Shown here: positions 1 to 5,448 of the stretch, piece after piece | How the letters are laid out: the number at the start of each line of letters is the position of its first letter | How positions within the stretch are numbered: the first letter of the stretch is position 1 | Assembly: GCA_019751575.1 (NCBI GenBank) | Contig: JAIENF010000171.1 | Coordinates: forward strand, 1 to 6,188 | Direction: 5' to 3' | Source of the DNA: Burkholderiales bacterium | GTDB taxonomy: Bacteria; Pseudomonadota; Gammaproteobacteria; Burkholderiales; CAIKXV01 | DNA: 6,188 nucleotides | Made by a program: the position numbers and the translations under genes | Notes under the pieces: generated by a model | Seen by the model: only the letters and a program-made list of their open reading frames with translations | Told to the model about the DNA's origin: nothing | Database searches by the model: none

Positions 1-236
1 GCTGTCGAAGCAGGATGCATGCCGCCCATGGTCGGTCGCACGCGCCCGCAGTCCGGCGTGCGCGGGATCAACGCCGACGGATCGCTGGCGCCTGTACGAT
101 CTGTGCTTCCCGCCTGGTAGGTGTACCCTCGCCGGCAATCGGGTGGCGGAAGTCGATCGCGCCGACCGGGTTCGCGGGGCGCCGGTGGCCGTCGGGCCGG
201 CTTCGCTGACGGGCGGAACGCTGGAGGGAAACCCTG
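1..236 (+). other. Leader region; possible 3' end of an upstream gene
   Basis: Frame 1 is open from the first base to a TAG at 118-120 and would encode a C-terminus ending in SLAPVRSVLPAW. Frame 2 is also open, but it runs on deep into the hydrolase gene and so is probably a shadow. I recognise no family in either frame, and third-position GC (about 72% in frame 1, about 80% in frame 2 by eye) does not decide between them. The 116 bases after the TAG hold no convincing promoter. The stretch ends with the ribosome binding site of the hydrolase. Confidence 0.3.
223..228 (+). promoter_or_regulatory. Ribosome binding site of the hydrolase gene
   Basis: GGAGGG lies 8 nt before the ATG at 237. This strong Shine-Dalgarno match fixes the start at 237 rather than at a later in-frame ATG such as 270. 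Confidence 0.75.
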
Positions 237-1385
237 ATGGGGCGCTGGATAGAAGAATTCCCGGGCAACATGACCTGGTCGAACGCGACGCTGATCTGCA
301 AGGGGATGGCGCCGTATGGCTGCGTCGCGATGGGCGAGGTCGACGAGGTGTGCGAGCGCCTGCGCGAGCGACAGGCCGAACCCGACGCCTTCCGCGAGGA
401 ATGGGAGCGCATGGCGGTCAGGCTCGAACAGCGCGCCGATGCCGCCGAGGCCGCCGGCCACCGGATGACCGCGGGCAACTTCTACCTGCGCGCCGGCATG
501 TACTACTTCACCGCCGAACGCTTCGTCGAGCCGGGCGAACAGAAGCGCGAACTCGGCCGCAGGTCGCTCGACTGCCAGGGCAAGGGGCTGGTGCGGCGCT
601 ACCCGAACATCGAACGGGTCGAGGTGCCGTATGAAGGCGGTTCGCTGCCGGCCTGGTTCCTGAAGGCACCGGGCGTGACCGGGCCGGCCCCGACCGTCGT
701 CGTGTTCGACGGCATGGACAACTGCAAGGAGATGAGCGTGCTGTTCAACGGCCTCGAGTTCGCGGCCCGCGGCTTCCACACGCTCGCGATCGACGGCCCG
801 GGGCAGGGCGAATCGCTGCGCCTGCGCGACCTTGCCGCGCGCCACGACTACGAAGTGCCAGGCCGCGCCGCCTACGACTGGGTCGCGGCACGGCCGGAGG
901 TCGATCGCTCGAAGGTGGTGGTGATGGGCTACAGCTTCGGCGGCTACTACGCCGGGCGCGTCGCCGCGTTCGACAAGCGCTATGCCGCCGGTGTCGCGTT
1001 CGCCGCGCTGCACTGGGACCTGCACGCCTGGCAACTCGAGATCAAGCGCCGGCAGGACGCCGACCCGAAGTCCACGCCGCAGTCCGCCTTCCACTTCCGC
1101 TGGGTGATGGGCACCGACACGCTCGAGGCCGCGATCGAGAAGGCACGCGGCTTCACCCTCGCCGAGGTGGCGAAGGACATCACCATGCCGTTCCTGATCG
1201 TGCACGGCGAGAAGGACAAGGTCGTGCCGGTCGCGTCCGCGCACAAGGTTTTCGAAGCCATCGGATCGACGCGCAAGCACCTGAAGGTGTTCACCGAGGA
1301 AGAGGGCGGCACCTACCATGTGCAGCTCGACAACCGGCAGCTCGGCGTCGACTACATCGCGGACTGGATCGCAGATACGCTCTAG
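237..1385 (+). CDS. Alpha/beta hydrolase, 2,6-dihydroxypseudooxynicotine hydrolase-like
   Basis: A 382-residue cytoplasmic alpha/beta-fold hydrolase; no signal peptide is visible. An N-terminal helical region (about residues 1-120) precedes the core. The core shows the segment FDGMDNCKE (158-166), the strand-turn AIDGPGQGES (184-193), and the nucleophile elbow GYSFGG with Ser233. The acid loop HGEKDKVVP carries Asp327, and the GGTYHVQLDN loop carries His361, so the Ser-Asp-His triad is complete. The N-terminal cap plus core, the order of motifs and the length match the family of 2,6-dihydroxypseudooxynicotine C-C hydrolase from nicotine breakdown and its FrsA-like relatives. In that enzyme, as I recall it, a Glu in the GGLEST segment assists catalysis; Asp161 takes that place here. 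The substrate cannot be read from sequence, and C-C bond, ester or amide cleavage are all possible. The gene is followed after 54 bp by a solute receptor on the same strand, probably in one operon, which suggests it acts on the imported compound. Confidence 0.88.
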   Translation: MGRWIEEFPGNMTWSNATLICKGMAPYGCVAMGEVDEVCERLRERQAEPDAFREEWERMAVRLEQRADAAEAAGHRMTAGNFYLRAGMYYFTAERFVEPGEQKRELGRRSLDCQGKGLVRRYPNIERVEVPYEGGSLPAWFLKAPGVTGPAPTVVVFDGMDNCKEMSVLFNGLEFAARGFHTLAIDGPGQGESLRLRDLAARHDYEVPGRAAYDWVAARPEVDRSKVVVMGYSFGGYYAGRVAAFDKRYAAGVAFAALHWDLHAWQLEIKRRQDADPKSTPQSAFHFRWVMGTDTLEAAIEKARGFTLAEVAKDITMPFLIVHGEKDKVVPVASAHKVFEAIGSTRKHLKVFTEEEGGTYHVQLDNRQLGVDYIADWIADTL

Positions 1386-1439
1386 ATCTCGCAGCACATC
1401 GAGCGCGCAGCAGCGCGCCGTCCAACGAGGGGAGTCACC

Positions 1440-2435
1440 ATGAAGCAGCCAATGCCCGCGCTCGCGCTGGCCCTTGCCGCAACCGCCATCGCTTCCACGG
1501 CATCGATCGACCAGGCTAGGGCGCAGCCGGCACCGGCCTGGCCGTCGAAGCCGATCCGCCTGATCGTGCCGTTCGCGGCCGGCGGAAACGTCGACCTCAC
1601 CGCGCGGCTGGTCGCGCCGTCGATGCAGGAGACCCTGGGCCAGCCGGTGGTGGTCGAGAACCGTACCGGTGCCGGCGGCATGATCGGGTCGGAGCTGGTC
1701 GCGAAGGCGCCACCCGACGGCTACCTGCTGCTCACCGGTTCGAACAGCACGTTCAGCGTGGCACCCGCGTTGTACCCCAACGCCCCGTACAACCCGGTGC
1801 GCGACTTCACGCCGATCGTGAACCTGCAGATGTCACCCTTCGTGCTGGTGGTGCGCAGCGGGCTGGGCGTACAGACCGTCGCCGACCTGCTGCGGCTCGC
1901 GCGCGAGAAGCCGGGCGCGCTGACCATGGGTTCGGGCGGCACCGGTTCCTCGAACCAGCTGGTGGGCGAGCTGTTCCAGATGCTCAACGGCGTGAAGTTC
2001 CTGCACGTGCCCTACAAGGGCGCGGCGCTTGCCGCCACCGACGTGATGGGCAACCAGATCGACATGCTGTTCGACCAGGGCTCGACCGCCAGCGGCAATG
2101 TGCGAGGTGGCAAGATGCGCGGGCTGGTCGTGTCCTCGCGCAACCGCATGGCGACGCTGCCCGATGTACCCGGTTTCGCCGAGGCGGGGCTGAAGGATTT
2201 CGAGGTCGCCAACGCGACCGGCCTGCTCGGCCCGGCCGGCCTTCCGCCCGCGATCGTGCAGCGGGTGCATGCAGCGGCGCTCAAGGCACTGTCCACGCCG
2301 CAGGTGAAGGAACGCTTCGCGCAGATGGGCGTGGACGCCATCGGCAGCACGCCGGAATCGTTCGGCGCCTTCATCCGCGAGGACTTCGCGCGCTGGACGA
2401 AGGTGGTGCAGGCGAGCGGGATCAGGCCGGACTGA
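1440..2435 (+). CDS. Bug/TctC-family periplasmic solute receptor
   Basis: A 331-residue secreted protein of the Bug family, the substrate-binding component of tripartite tricarboxylate transporters. Residues 1-28 form a signal peptide with a long Ala/Leu core and a signal peptidase I site ARA before Gln29. The mature protein opens with WPSKPIRLIVPFAAGGNVD (34-52), the family hallmark, with the Gly-Gly turn and Asp52 at the ligand pocket. It continues with NRTGAGG (74-80), VAKAPPDGYLLL (87-98), HVPYKG (189-194) and GPAGLPPAIV (264-273), all standard family blocks. The length is normal. AGGGGAG at 1428-1434, five bases from the ATG, supports the start. Bug receptors bind small carboxylates, amino acids, nicotinate or similar ligands; the ligand is not predictable here. 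It sits behind the hydrolase gene, probably co-transcribed. No TctA or TctB gene is present, which is usual for this expanded family. Its stop lies 23 bp from that of a convergent paralogue. Confidence 0.93.
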   Translation: MKQPMPALALALAATAIASTASIDQARAQPAPAWPSKPIRLIVPFAAGGNVDLTARLVAPSMQETLGQPVVVENRTGAGGMIGSELVAKAPPDGYLLLTGSNSTFSVAPALYPNAPYNPVRDFTPIVNLQMSPFVLVVRSGLGVQTVADLLRLAREKPGALTMGSGGTGSSNQLVGELFQMLNGVKFLHVPYKGAALAATDVMGNQIDMLFDQGSTASGNVRGGKMRGLVVSSRNRMATLPDVPGFAEAGLKDFEVANATGLLGPAGLPPAIVQRVHAAALKALSTPQVKERFAQMGVDAIGSTPESFGAFIREDFARWTKVVQASGIRPD

Positions 2436-2438
2436 ACG

Positions 2439-2450
2439 GCCCGACCGGGC
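2439..2450. terminator. Small hairpin between the two convergent receptor genes
   Basis: GCCCGACCGGGC lies in the 23-bp gap between two convergent stops. It can form a 4-bp stem with a GACC loop. No T-run follows on either strand, so it is at best a weak bidirectional terminator. Confidence 0.2.
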
Positions 2451-2458
2451 AGCGAGGG

Positions 2459-3439
2459 TCAGAGCGGCTTGATCCCCGCGACCTTCATCAGCTTGCTGTG
2501 CTTTTCGTAGTCCTGCCGGATGCGCGCGGCCATCTGCGCCGGGGTCGTCGTCCAGGGCTCGAACTCTTCGAGCCGCTTCTTCGTGTCCGGGCTGTCCATC
2601 GCCCGGGCGATTTCGGCGTTGATGCGATCGACCAGTGGCTTGGGCAGCCCGGCGGGCGCGAAGACGCCGACCCAGCCGGCGTACTCGTAGCCGGGTACGC
2701 CGGACTCGGCGACGGTCGGCGTCTTCGGGAACGCGGTGAGCCGCGTATCAGAGGTGACCGCGATCAGCCGCAACCGGTTGGTGCCCAGGTGGGTCGACAC
2801 CGACGCGGGCGTGCCCGCCGAGAGTTGCGCCTCGCCCGAGACCAGCGCCGCGGTCGCCGGGCCACCGCCCTTGTAGGGCACGTCGACCATGCGCGTGCCG
2901 CTCATCGACCCGAGCAGCGCGACCGCCAGGTGCGAGAAGCTGCCGCTGCCGGCGGTGGAATAGAACAGCTGGTCGGGCCGGGCGCGCGCCAGCGCGACCA
3001 GGTCCTTCACCGACTTCACCGGCAGCGACGGATGCACCACGAGCAGGCCGGTCTGGCGCACCAGCGTGCCGATGCCGACGAAATCGTTCAGCGTGTCGTA
3101 GGGCAGCTTCGCATAGACGAACGGATTCACCACGTGCGCCATCGAATGCACCATCAGCGTGTAGCCGTCGGCCGGGGCCTTGGCGACGATGTCCGCGCCG
3201 ATCGTGCCGGCCGCGCCAGCGCGGTTGTCGATCATGAACTGCTGGCCGAGGTTCTCCGAGATCTTCTGGAACACGATGCGGCCGACGATGTCGGTCAGGC
3301 CGCCTGCGGCCCAGGGCGTGACCACGCGCACCGGCTTTGCGGGCCAGGATTGCGCGGCCGCGTCATGCGCCAGCAGGGATGCGAGCAGGGCGGGAACGGC
3401 GATGGCAGCGGCCGTGGTGGCGCGTCGTGTCGGTTTCAT
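2459..3439 (-). CDS. Bug/TctC-family periplasmic solute receptor (second paralogue)
   Basis: A 326-residue secreted receptor of the same family as the gene at 1440. The signal peptide covers residues 1-29: Lys2, Arg5 and Arg6, an Ala/Leu-rich core, and an AAA cleavage site before Gln30. The mature part begins WPAKPVRVVTPWAAGGLTD (32-50) with the ligand-pocket Asp50. It then carries DNRAGAAGTIG (71-81), VAKAPADGY (85-93), DVPYKGGG (186-193) and APAGLPKPLVDRIN (261-274). The reading frame stays open for a further 125 codons upstream, to 3814. That extension has no family character, and the signal peptide together with GAGGAG just before the ATG at 3439 fixes the start there. The two receptors share the family blocks but differ widely elsewhere, so they probably bind different ligands; this is a by-eye comparison, not an alignment. 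The gene stands alone, converging on the hydrolase/receptor operon. Its leader holds a long inverted repeat. Confidence 0.93.
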   Translation of the reverse strand: MKPTRRATTAAAIAVPALLASLLAHDAAAQSWPAKPVRVVTPWAAGGLTDIVGRIVFQKISENLGQQFMIDNRAGAAGTIGADIVAKAPADGYTLMVHSMAHVVNPFVYAKLPYDTLNDFVGIGTLVRQTGLLVVHPSLPVKSVKDLVALARARPDQLFYSTAGSGSFSHLAVALLGSMSGTRMVDVPYKGGGPATAALVSGEAQLSAGTPASVSTHLGTNRLRLIAVTSDTRLTAFPKTPTVAESGVPGYEYAGWVGVFAPAGLPKPLVDRINAEIARAMDSPDTKKRLEEFEPWTTTPAQMAARIRQDYEKHSKLMKVAGIKPL

Positions 3440-3443
3440 CGAA

Positions 3444-3450
3444 TCTCCTC
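3444..3450 (-). promoter_or_regulatory. Ribosome binding site deciding the start of the second receptor gene
   Basis: On the minus strand this reads GAGGAGA, ending four bases before the ATG at 3439. It is the reason for choosing this start over the long open extension upstream. Confidence 0.75.
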
Positions 3451-3462
3451 GGAGAATACCTT

Positions 3463-3491
3463 GTAGCTTAACCCGATCGCCCGAACAACCA
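3463..3491 (-). promoter_or_regulatory. Weak candidate sigma-70 promoter for the second receptor gene
   Basis: On the minus strand TTGTTC is followed after 17 bases by TACAAG, about 25 bases before the start codon. The hexamers match consensus at 3/6 and 4/6. The spacing is ideal but the matches are poor, and the leader would be very short, so this is only a candidate. Confidence 0.2.
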
Positions 3492-3494
3492 AGG

Positions 3495-3549
3495 CTGCCT
3501 GTGTTGGCCATGGACCTCCCTGCAGGGAATGGTCCGGCCTTGACGGCAG
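3495..3549. repeat. Long interrupted inverted repeat in the leader of the second receptor gene
   Basis: Four pairs of arms nest around one centre near 3522: CTGCC (3495-3499) with GGCAG (3545-3549), GGCC (3506-3509) with GGCC (3536-3539), GGACC (3512-3516) with GGTCC (3531-3535), and the perfect 12-bp palindrome TCCCTGCAGGGA (3517-3528). Two AT bulges and one internal loop interrupt the stem. As RNA or cruciform it could pair 18 bases per arm around a TGCA loop. It lies 56-110 bases upstream of the receptor start. It could be a leader structure, an operator array or a terminator without a T-run; the sequence does not say which. Confidence 0.6.
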
Positions 3550-3606
3550 GGGATTCAGAATGACGCCGTCGTACCGAATGCTGTGCACTCTTCTGTCCGC
3601 TACCGT

Positions 3607-3616
3607 ACAGTACTGT
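3607..3616. repeat. 10-bp perfect palindrome ACAGTACTGT
   Basis: A perfect palindrome in the divergent intergenic region, in a position where an operator could act. Several 10-bp palindromes are expected by chance in a window this size, so the assignment is weak. Confidence 0.2.
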
Positions 3617-3730
3617 CTCCGTGCCCTTGGCTTGCCGGACGGATCGGGCTGTATAGCCGACATCGGAAGCGACTGCGCCGGGCAGCCGCTTGCGAAAGCT
3701 GAACTGTTGCACCGCGCACACCTGAAACGC

Positions 3731-3744
3731 CCTGTATCTACAGG
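3731..3744. repeat. Inverted repeat CCTGTATCTACAGG
   Basis: Two 6-bp arms, CCTGTA and TACAGG, are separated by two bases, 118 bp before the membrane-protein start. The shape suits a dimeric regulator. It is not a LexA box of the usual kind, because only four bases separate CTGT from ACAG instead of eight. Confidence 0.25.
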
Positions 3745-3850
3745 CGATGGCTGAGTTCCAGGTCAATCTCGACGCGGGTGGCAGGGCCATGCGCGTTTGC
3801 ACCGTGCGAATCAATCGTGTTCGCGGCGACGAGTTACACCTTGTACATCC

Positions 3851-3856
3851 AAGGAG
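3851..3856 (+). promoter_or_regulatory. Ribosome binding site deciding the start of the membrane-protein gene
   Basis: AAGGAG lies five bases before the ATG at 3862. The frame is open from 3778, but the earlier ATG there has no such site, so translation most likely starts at 3862. Confidence 0.75.
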
Positions 3857-3861
3857 TCTTC

Positions 3862-4473
3862 ATGAATGCAAATGAAGTCGAGCATCGCCAATTCTTGCTC
3901 GCTTGCGCAGCGTGGCAAGACACGCTGTTGCAGAGTTACCGGACACTTCACGTGACGATCCAAGGATTCCTGGTGGCTGCCGGCGCCGCGGTCTTGGCCG
4001 TACAACTGACCGGGGCTATCCAGAATCAAGCATCGCAGCACATTACAAATTCGGTGTTCAATTGTCTCCTTACGGCGCTTCTCGCTTTTTTGTTCTGGTT
4101 GCAGCGAAGAACTTCCACCGAGTTACGAGCGGTTGTTGGAAGTCGAGCAAGGGACATCCAGTACTGGCATCAGAAAGTCATTCTCGCTGAAAATCCCTTG
4201 GATCCAGAACAGCGCGTCTTCACGCACTTCAAGGTGTGGCAGCAAGCAAAGCGAGCTTCGGTTGATCACCTGTTGCATCAGTTTCTTCCTTCGGAAGGAA
4301 TCTCCGGGCTCGACGCTGAGCAGCTAGTAGGCAAAGGAACCGGCCATACTCAGCAGGTGCTCGACATCAATTTGTTTCAACGATTGCAACTGCTTTGGAA
4401 TGCTGTCTTGATCACCAGTGCTGGTGTGAGCGCTTGGTTCCTTGCGATATGCTGGTCCGCAGCGACTACCTGA
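3862..4473 (+). CDS. Unrecognised three-TM membrane protein, low GC
   Basis: A 203-residue protein of a family I do not recognise. The N-terminal stretch (1-32) looks like an amphipathic helix rich in Trp, Gln and Arg (AAWQDTLLQSYRTLH). Two hydrophobic segments follow at about 33-52 and 64-80, joined by a short polar turn. A hydrophilic region of about 95 residues (81-175) begins with an Arg-rich part (QRRTSTELR, GSRARD) and a YWHQK motif. A third hydrophobic segment spans about 176-198. The positive-inside rule predicts a cytoplasmic N-terminus and middle domain and a periplasmic C-terminus. There is no signal peptide and no catalytic motif. GC is 149 of 300 in five 60-base blocks I counted, against about 65% in neighbours, so recent acquisition is likely. 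It stands alone on its strand. A 2TM-plus-cytoplasmic-domain layout recurs in effectors of some phage-defence systems, but nothing here shows that role. Confidence 0.75.
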   Translation: MNANEVEHRQFLLACAAWQDTLLQSYRTLHVTIQGFLVAAGAAVLAVQLTGAIQNQASQHITNSVFNCLLTALLAFLFWLQRRTSTELRAVVGSRARDIQYWHQKVILAENPLDPEQRVFTHFKVWQQAKRASVDHLLHQFLPSEGISGLDAEQLVGKGTGHTQQVLDINLFQRLQLLWNAVLITSAGVSAWFLAICWSAATT

Positions 4474-4594
4474 TTACTCGCCCAGCCCGGACTTGAGGCC
4501 CTGTTGGGCCCACACCTGCAGCACGATGTTGCCTCTGGGCGGTGTACTCTGTTGGACACGCTTTCCAGCTCCCTTTCTCTTTCCGCAGACGACA
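4474..4594 (-). pseudogene. Possible decayed small ORF (frameshift remnant)
   Basis: On the minus strand an ATG at 4594 begins MSSAERERELESVSNRVHRP. In an adjacent frame, a stretch reading GNIVLQVWAQQGLKSGLGE ends at a TAA (4474-4476), directly beside the stop of the membrane-protein gene on the other strand. One inserted base near 4532 would join the two into a protein of about 40 residues. Both halves look amphipathic and protein-like, but there is no ribosome binding site and I recognise no family. Chance is a serious alternative. Confidence 0.18.
4497..4510 (+). terminator. Hairpin just after the membrane-protein gene
   Basis: GGCCC and GGGCC pair around a TGTT loop, 23 bases after the stop at 4473. 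The stem is only 5 bp and no T-run follows, so intrinsic termination is doubtful. Confidence 0.2.
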
Positions 4595-4808
4595 TGGCAA
4601 ACGACTGGCCCCGAGCGTCCTGGGAATGTTCAGGCGCATTTTCCGCGACTTTCTTGTTCGGCTCCTGCATGCTGAGTCGTTGCCGGATATGTCGATCGCA
4701 CGGTCAATGGACTTTGACGGTATCGCTGGCGGCGCCATCTCCGAACGGGGTGCAGTTGTCGGCAAGGCCAGCAGGCGTCTCGCAGCATCGCGCCAGGCAC
4801 CTGACTAC

Positions 4809-4814
4809 AAGGGA
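4809..4814 (+). promoter_or_regulatory. Ribosome binding site deciding the start of the MAPEG gene
   Basis: AAGGGA lies six bases before the ATG at 4821. The frame is open for 93 further codons upstream, but the protein family begins with the first membrane helix, which follows this ATG. Confidence 0.6.
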
Positions 4815-4820
4815 AAGAAC

Positions 4821-5216
4821 ATGCACTTCGTGGACATCGTTGCGCTCGCAGCACTTCTCCAGTTCTTCGTCTTCGCCGCGCTGGTCGGACGCGCACGGGG
4901 AAAGTACGGCGTGAAGGCGCCCGCCATCACCGGACACGAGATGTTCGAGCGGGCGCTTCGGGTGCAGATGAATACGCTCGAGTTGCTGATGCTCTTCGTC
5001 CCGGCGCTCTATATCGCCGCGAGGTACTGGCCTGCCGGCTACGTCGCGGCGTGCGGCGCGGTCTTCCTGGTCGGACGTGTCCTCTATCAGCAGGCATACA
5101 TGTCGGATCCCGGCAAGCGCGGGCCCGGCTTCCTGCTGAGCATCGCACCATGTTTCGCGTTGATCGTGGCGGGTCTGGTCGGTGCGGTGCTTGCTGCGCT
5201 CAAGGGCAGCGCCTGA
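4821..5216 (+). CDS. MAPEG-family membrane protein (glutathione-dependent type)
   Basis: A 131-residue integral membrane protein of the MAPEG family (membrane-associated proteins in eicosanoid and glutathione metabolism), the usual bacterial length. Four hydrophobic helices are visible at about 3-22, 50-68, 71-90 and 104-127. The family block FERALRVQMNTLELL (42-56) supplies Arg47, Gln49, Asn51 and Glu54. The block GRVLYQQAY (85-93) supplies Arg86, Tyr89 and Tyr93, with Arg100 seven residues on. From memory of human leukotriene C4 synthase, these match Arg51, Gln53, Asn55, Glu58, Arg90, Tyr93, Tyr97 and the thiolate-activating Arg104, with identical spacing. Glutathione binding is therefore likely. 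The expected role is a homotrimeric inner-membrane glutathione transferase or peroxidase for hydrophobic electrophiles; the actual substrate is unknown. It has no operon partner, and the cyclase remnant downstream is convergent. Confidence 0.9.
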   Translation: MHFVDIVALAALLQFFVFAALVGRARGKYGVKAPAITGHEMFERALRVQMNTLELLMLFVPALYIAARYWPAGYVAACGAVFLVGRVLYQQAYMSDPGKRGPGFLLSIAPCFALIVAGLVGAVLAALKGSA

Positions 5217-5315
5217 CCGCGGCGCTGCCGGGACTATCTTCAGCGTGCTCGAACGCCACGCTGGCCTGTATCGTGGGATCGGAAGATCACCGCCGGCCGT
5301 TCATTCGACCAGATG

Positions 5316-5333
5316 ATCGAGCGTTAGCTCGAT
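5316..5333. terminator. Hairpin between the MAPEG and cyclase genes
   Basis: ATCGAGC and GCTCGAT form a perfect 7-bp stem with a GTTA loop, 100 bases after the MAPEG stop and between convergent genes. No T-run follows on either strand. It may act as a weak terminator or be coincidental. Confidence 0.25.
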
Positions 5334-5409
5334 TCGGCAAGAGGCGTCGTCGTGCTCTGGTCGGGGACGTCCATGGACTCGGACTGGGTCAGCCGCACGT
5401 GGCACAGGT

Positions 5410-5425
5410 GGCGGCGGTGGCCGCC
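5410..5425 (-). terminator. GC-rich hairpin downstream of the cyclase remnant
   Basis: GGCGGC and GCCGCC form a 6-bp stem with a 4-base loop, 23 bases past the cyclase stop. The stem is strong but lacks a T-run, so Rho-independent termination is uncertain. Confidence 0.25.
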
Positions 5426-5448
5426 CGAGGGACCAGGCCCGGGTACGC

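Larger units (their letters stand above)
3440..3861. other. Divergent intergenic region, 422 bp
   Basis: This region separates the second receptor gene (leftward) from the membrane-protein gene (rightward), so it should contain both promoters. Short ORFs occur on both strands, but none has a ribosome binding site, family motifs or typical codon use, and I do not call them genes. It holds the interrupted inverted repeat at 3495-3549, a 10-bp palindrome at 3607-3616 and a 14-bp inverted repeat at 3731-3744. GC counted over 3541-3660 is 71 of 120, below the flanking receptor genes. No regulator gene is adjacent. Confidence 0.6.
4474..4820. other. 347-bp stretch without a confident gene
   Basis: Frames open here on both strands, including an in-frame upstream extension of the MAPEG gene to 4542, but none has a good ribosome binding site or family motifs. 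GC is ordinary-to-low (36 of 60 at 4561-4620). The minus strand has two pieces that read like protein in adjacent frames (see the pseudogene entry at 4474-4594). A TTGACG at 4714-4719 could serve as a -35 for the MAPEG gene, but no acceptable -10 lies at the right distance. Confidence 0.5.

Noticed and set aside
143..634. A + strand ORF overlapping the first 400 bases of the hydrolase gene
   Set aside because: The overlapping frame has no domain character, while the hydrolase frame has the family fold and a strong ribosome binding site.
2498..3466. Long + strand ORF of 322 codons opposite the second receptor gene
   Set aside because: It is antisense to a confident receptor gene, rich in Arg, Gly and Ala as expected from the complement of a high-GC gene, and shows no motif.
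3731..3744. LexA (SOS) box at CCTGTATCTACAGG
   Set aside because: CTGT and ACAG are four bases apart instead of the eight of the usual proteobacterial LexA site.
3440..3814. A 125-codon N-terminal extension of the second receptor gene to an ATG at 3814
   Set aside because: The extension has no family resemblance and would bury a clear signal peptide inside the protein. A good ribosome binding site precedes the ATG at 3439.
4542..4820. A 93-residue N-terminal extension of the MAPEG protein
   Set aside because: Family members start directly with the first membrane helix, as the ATG at 4821 gives. The extension has an unrelated basic composition and no ribosome binding site.
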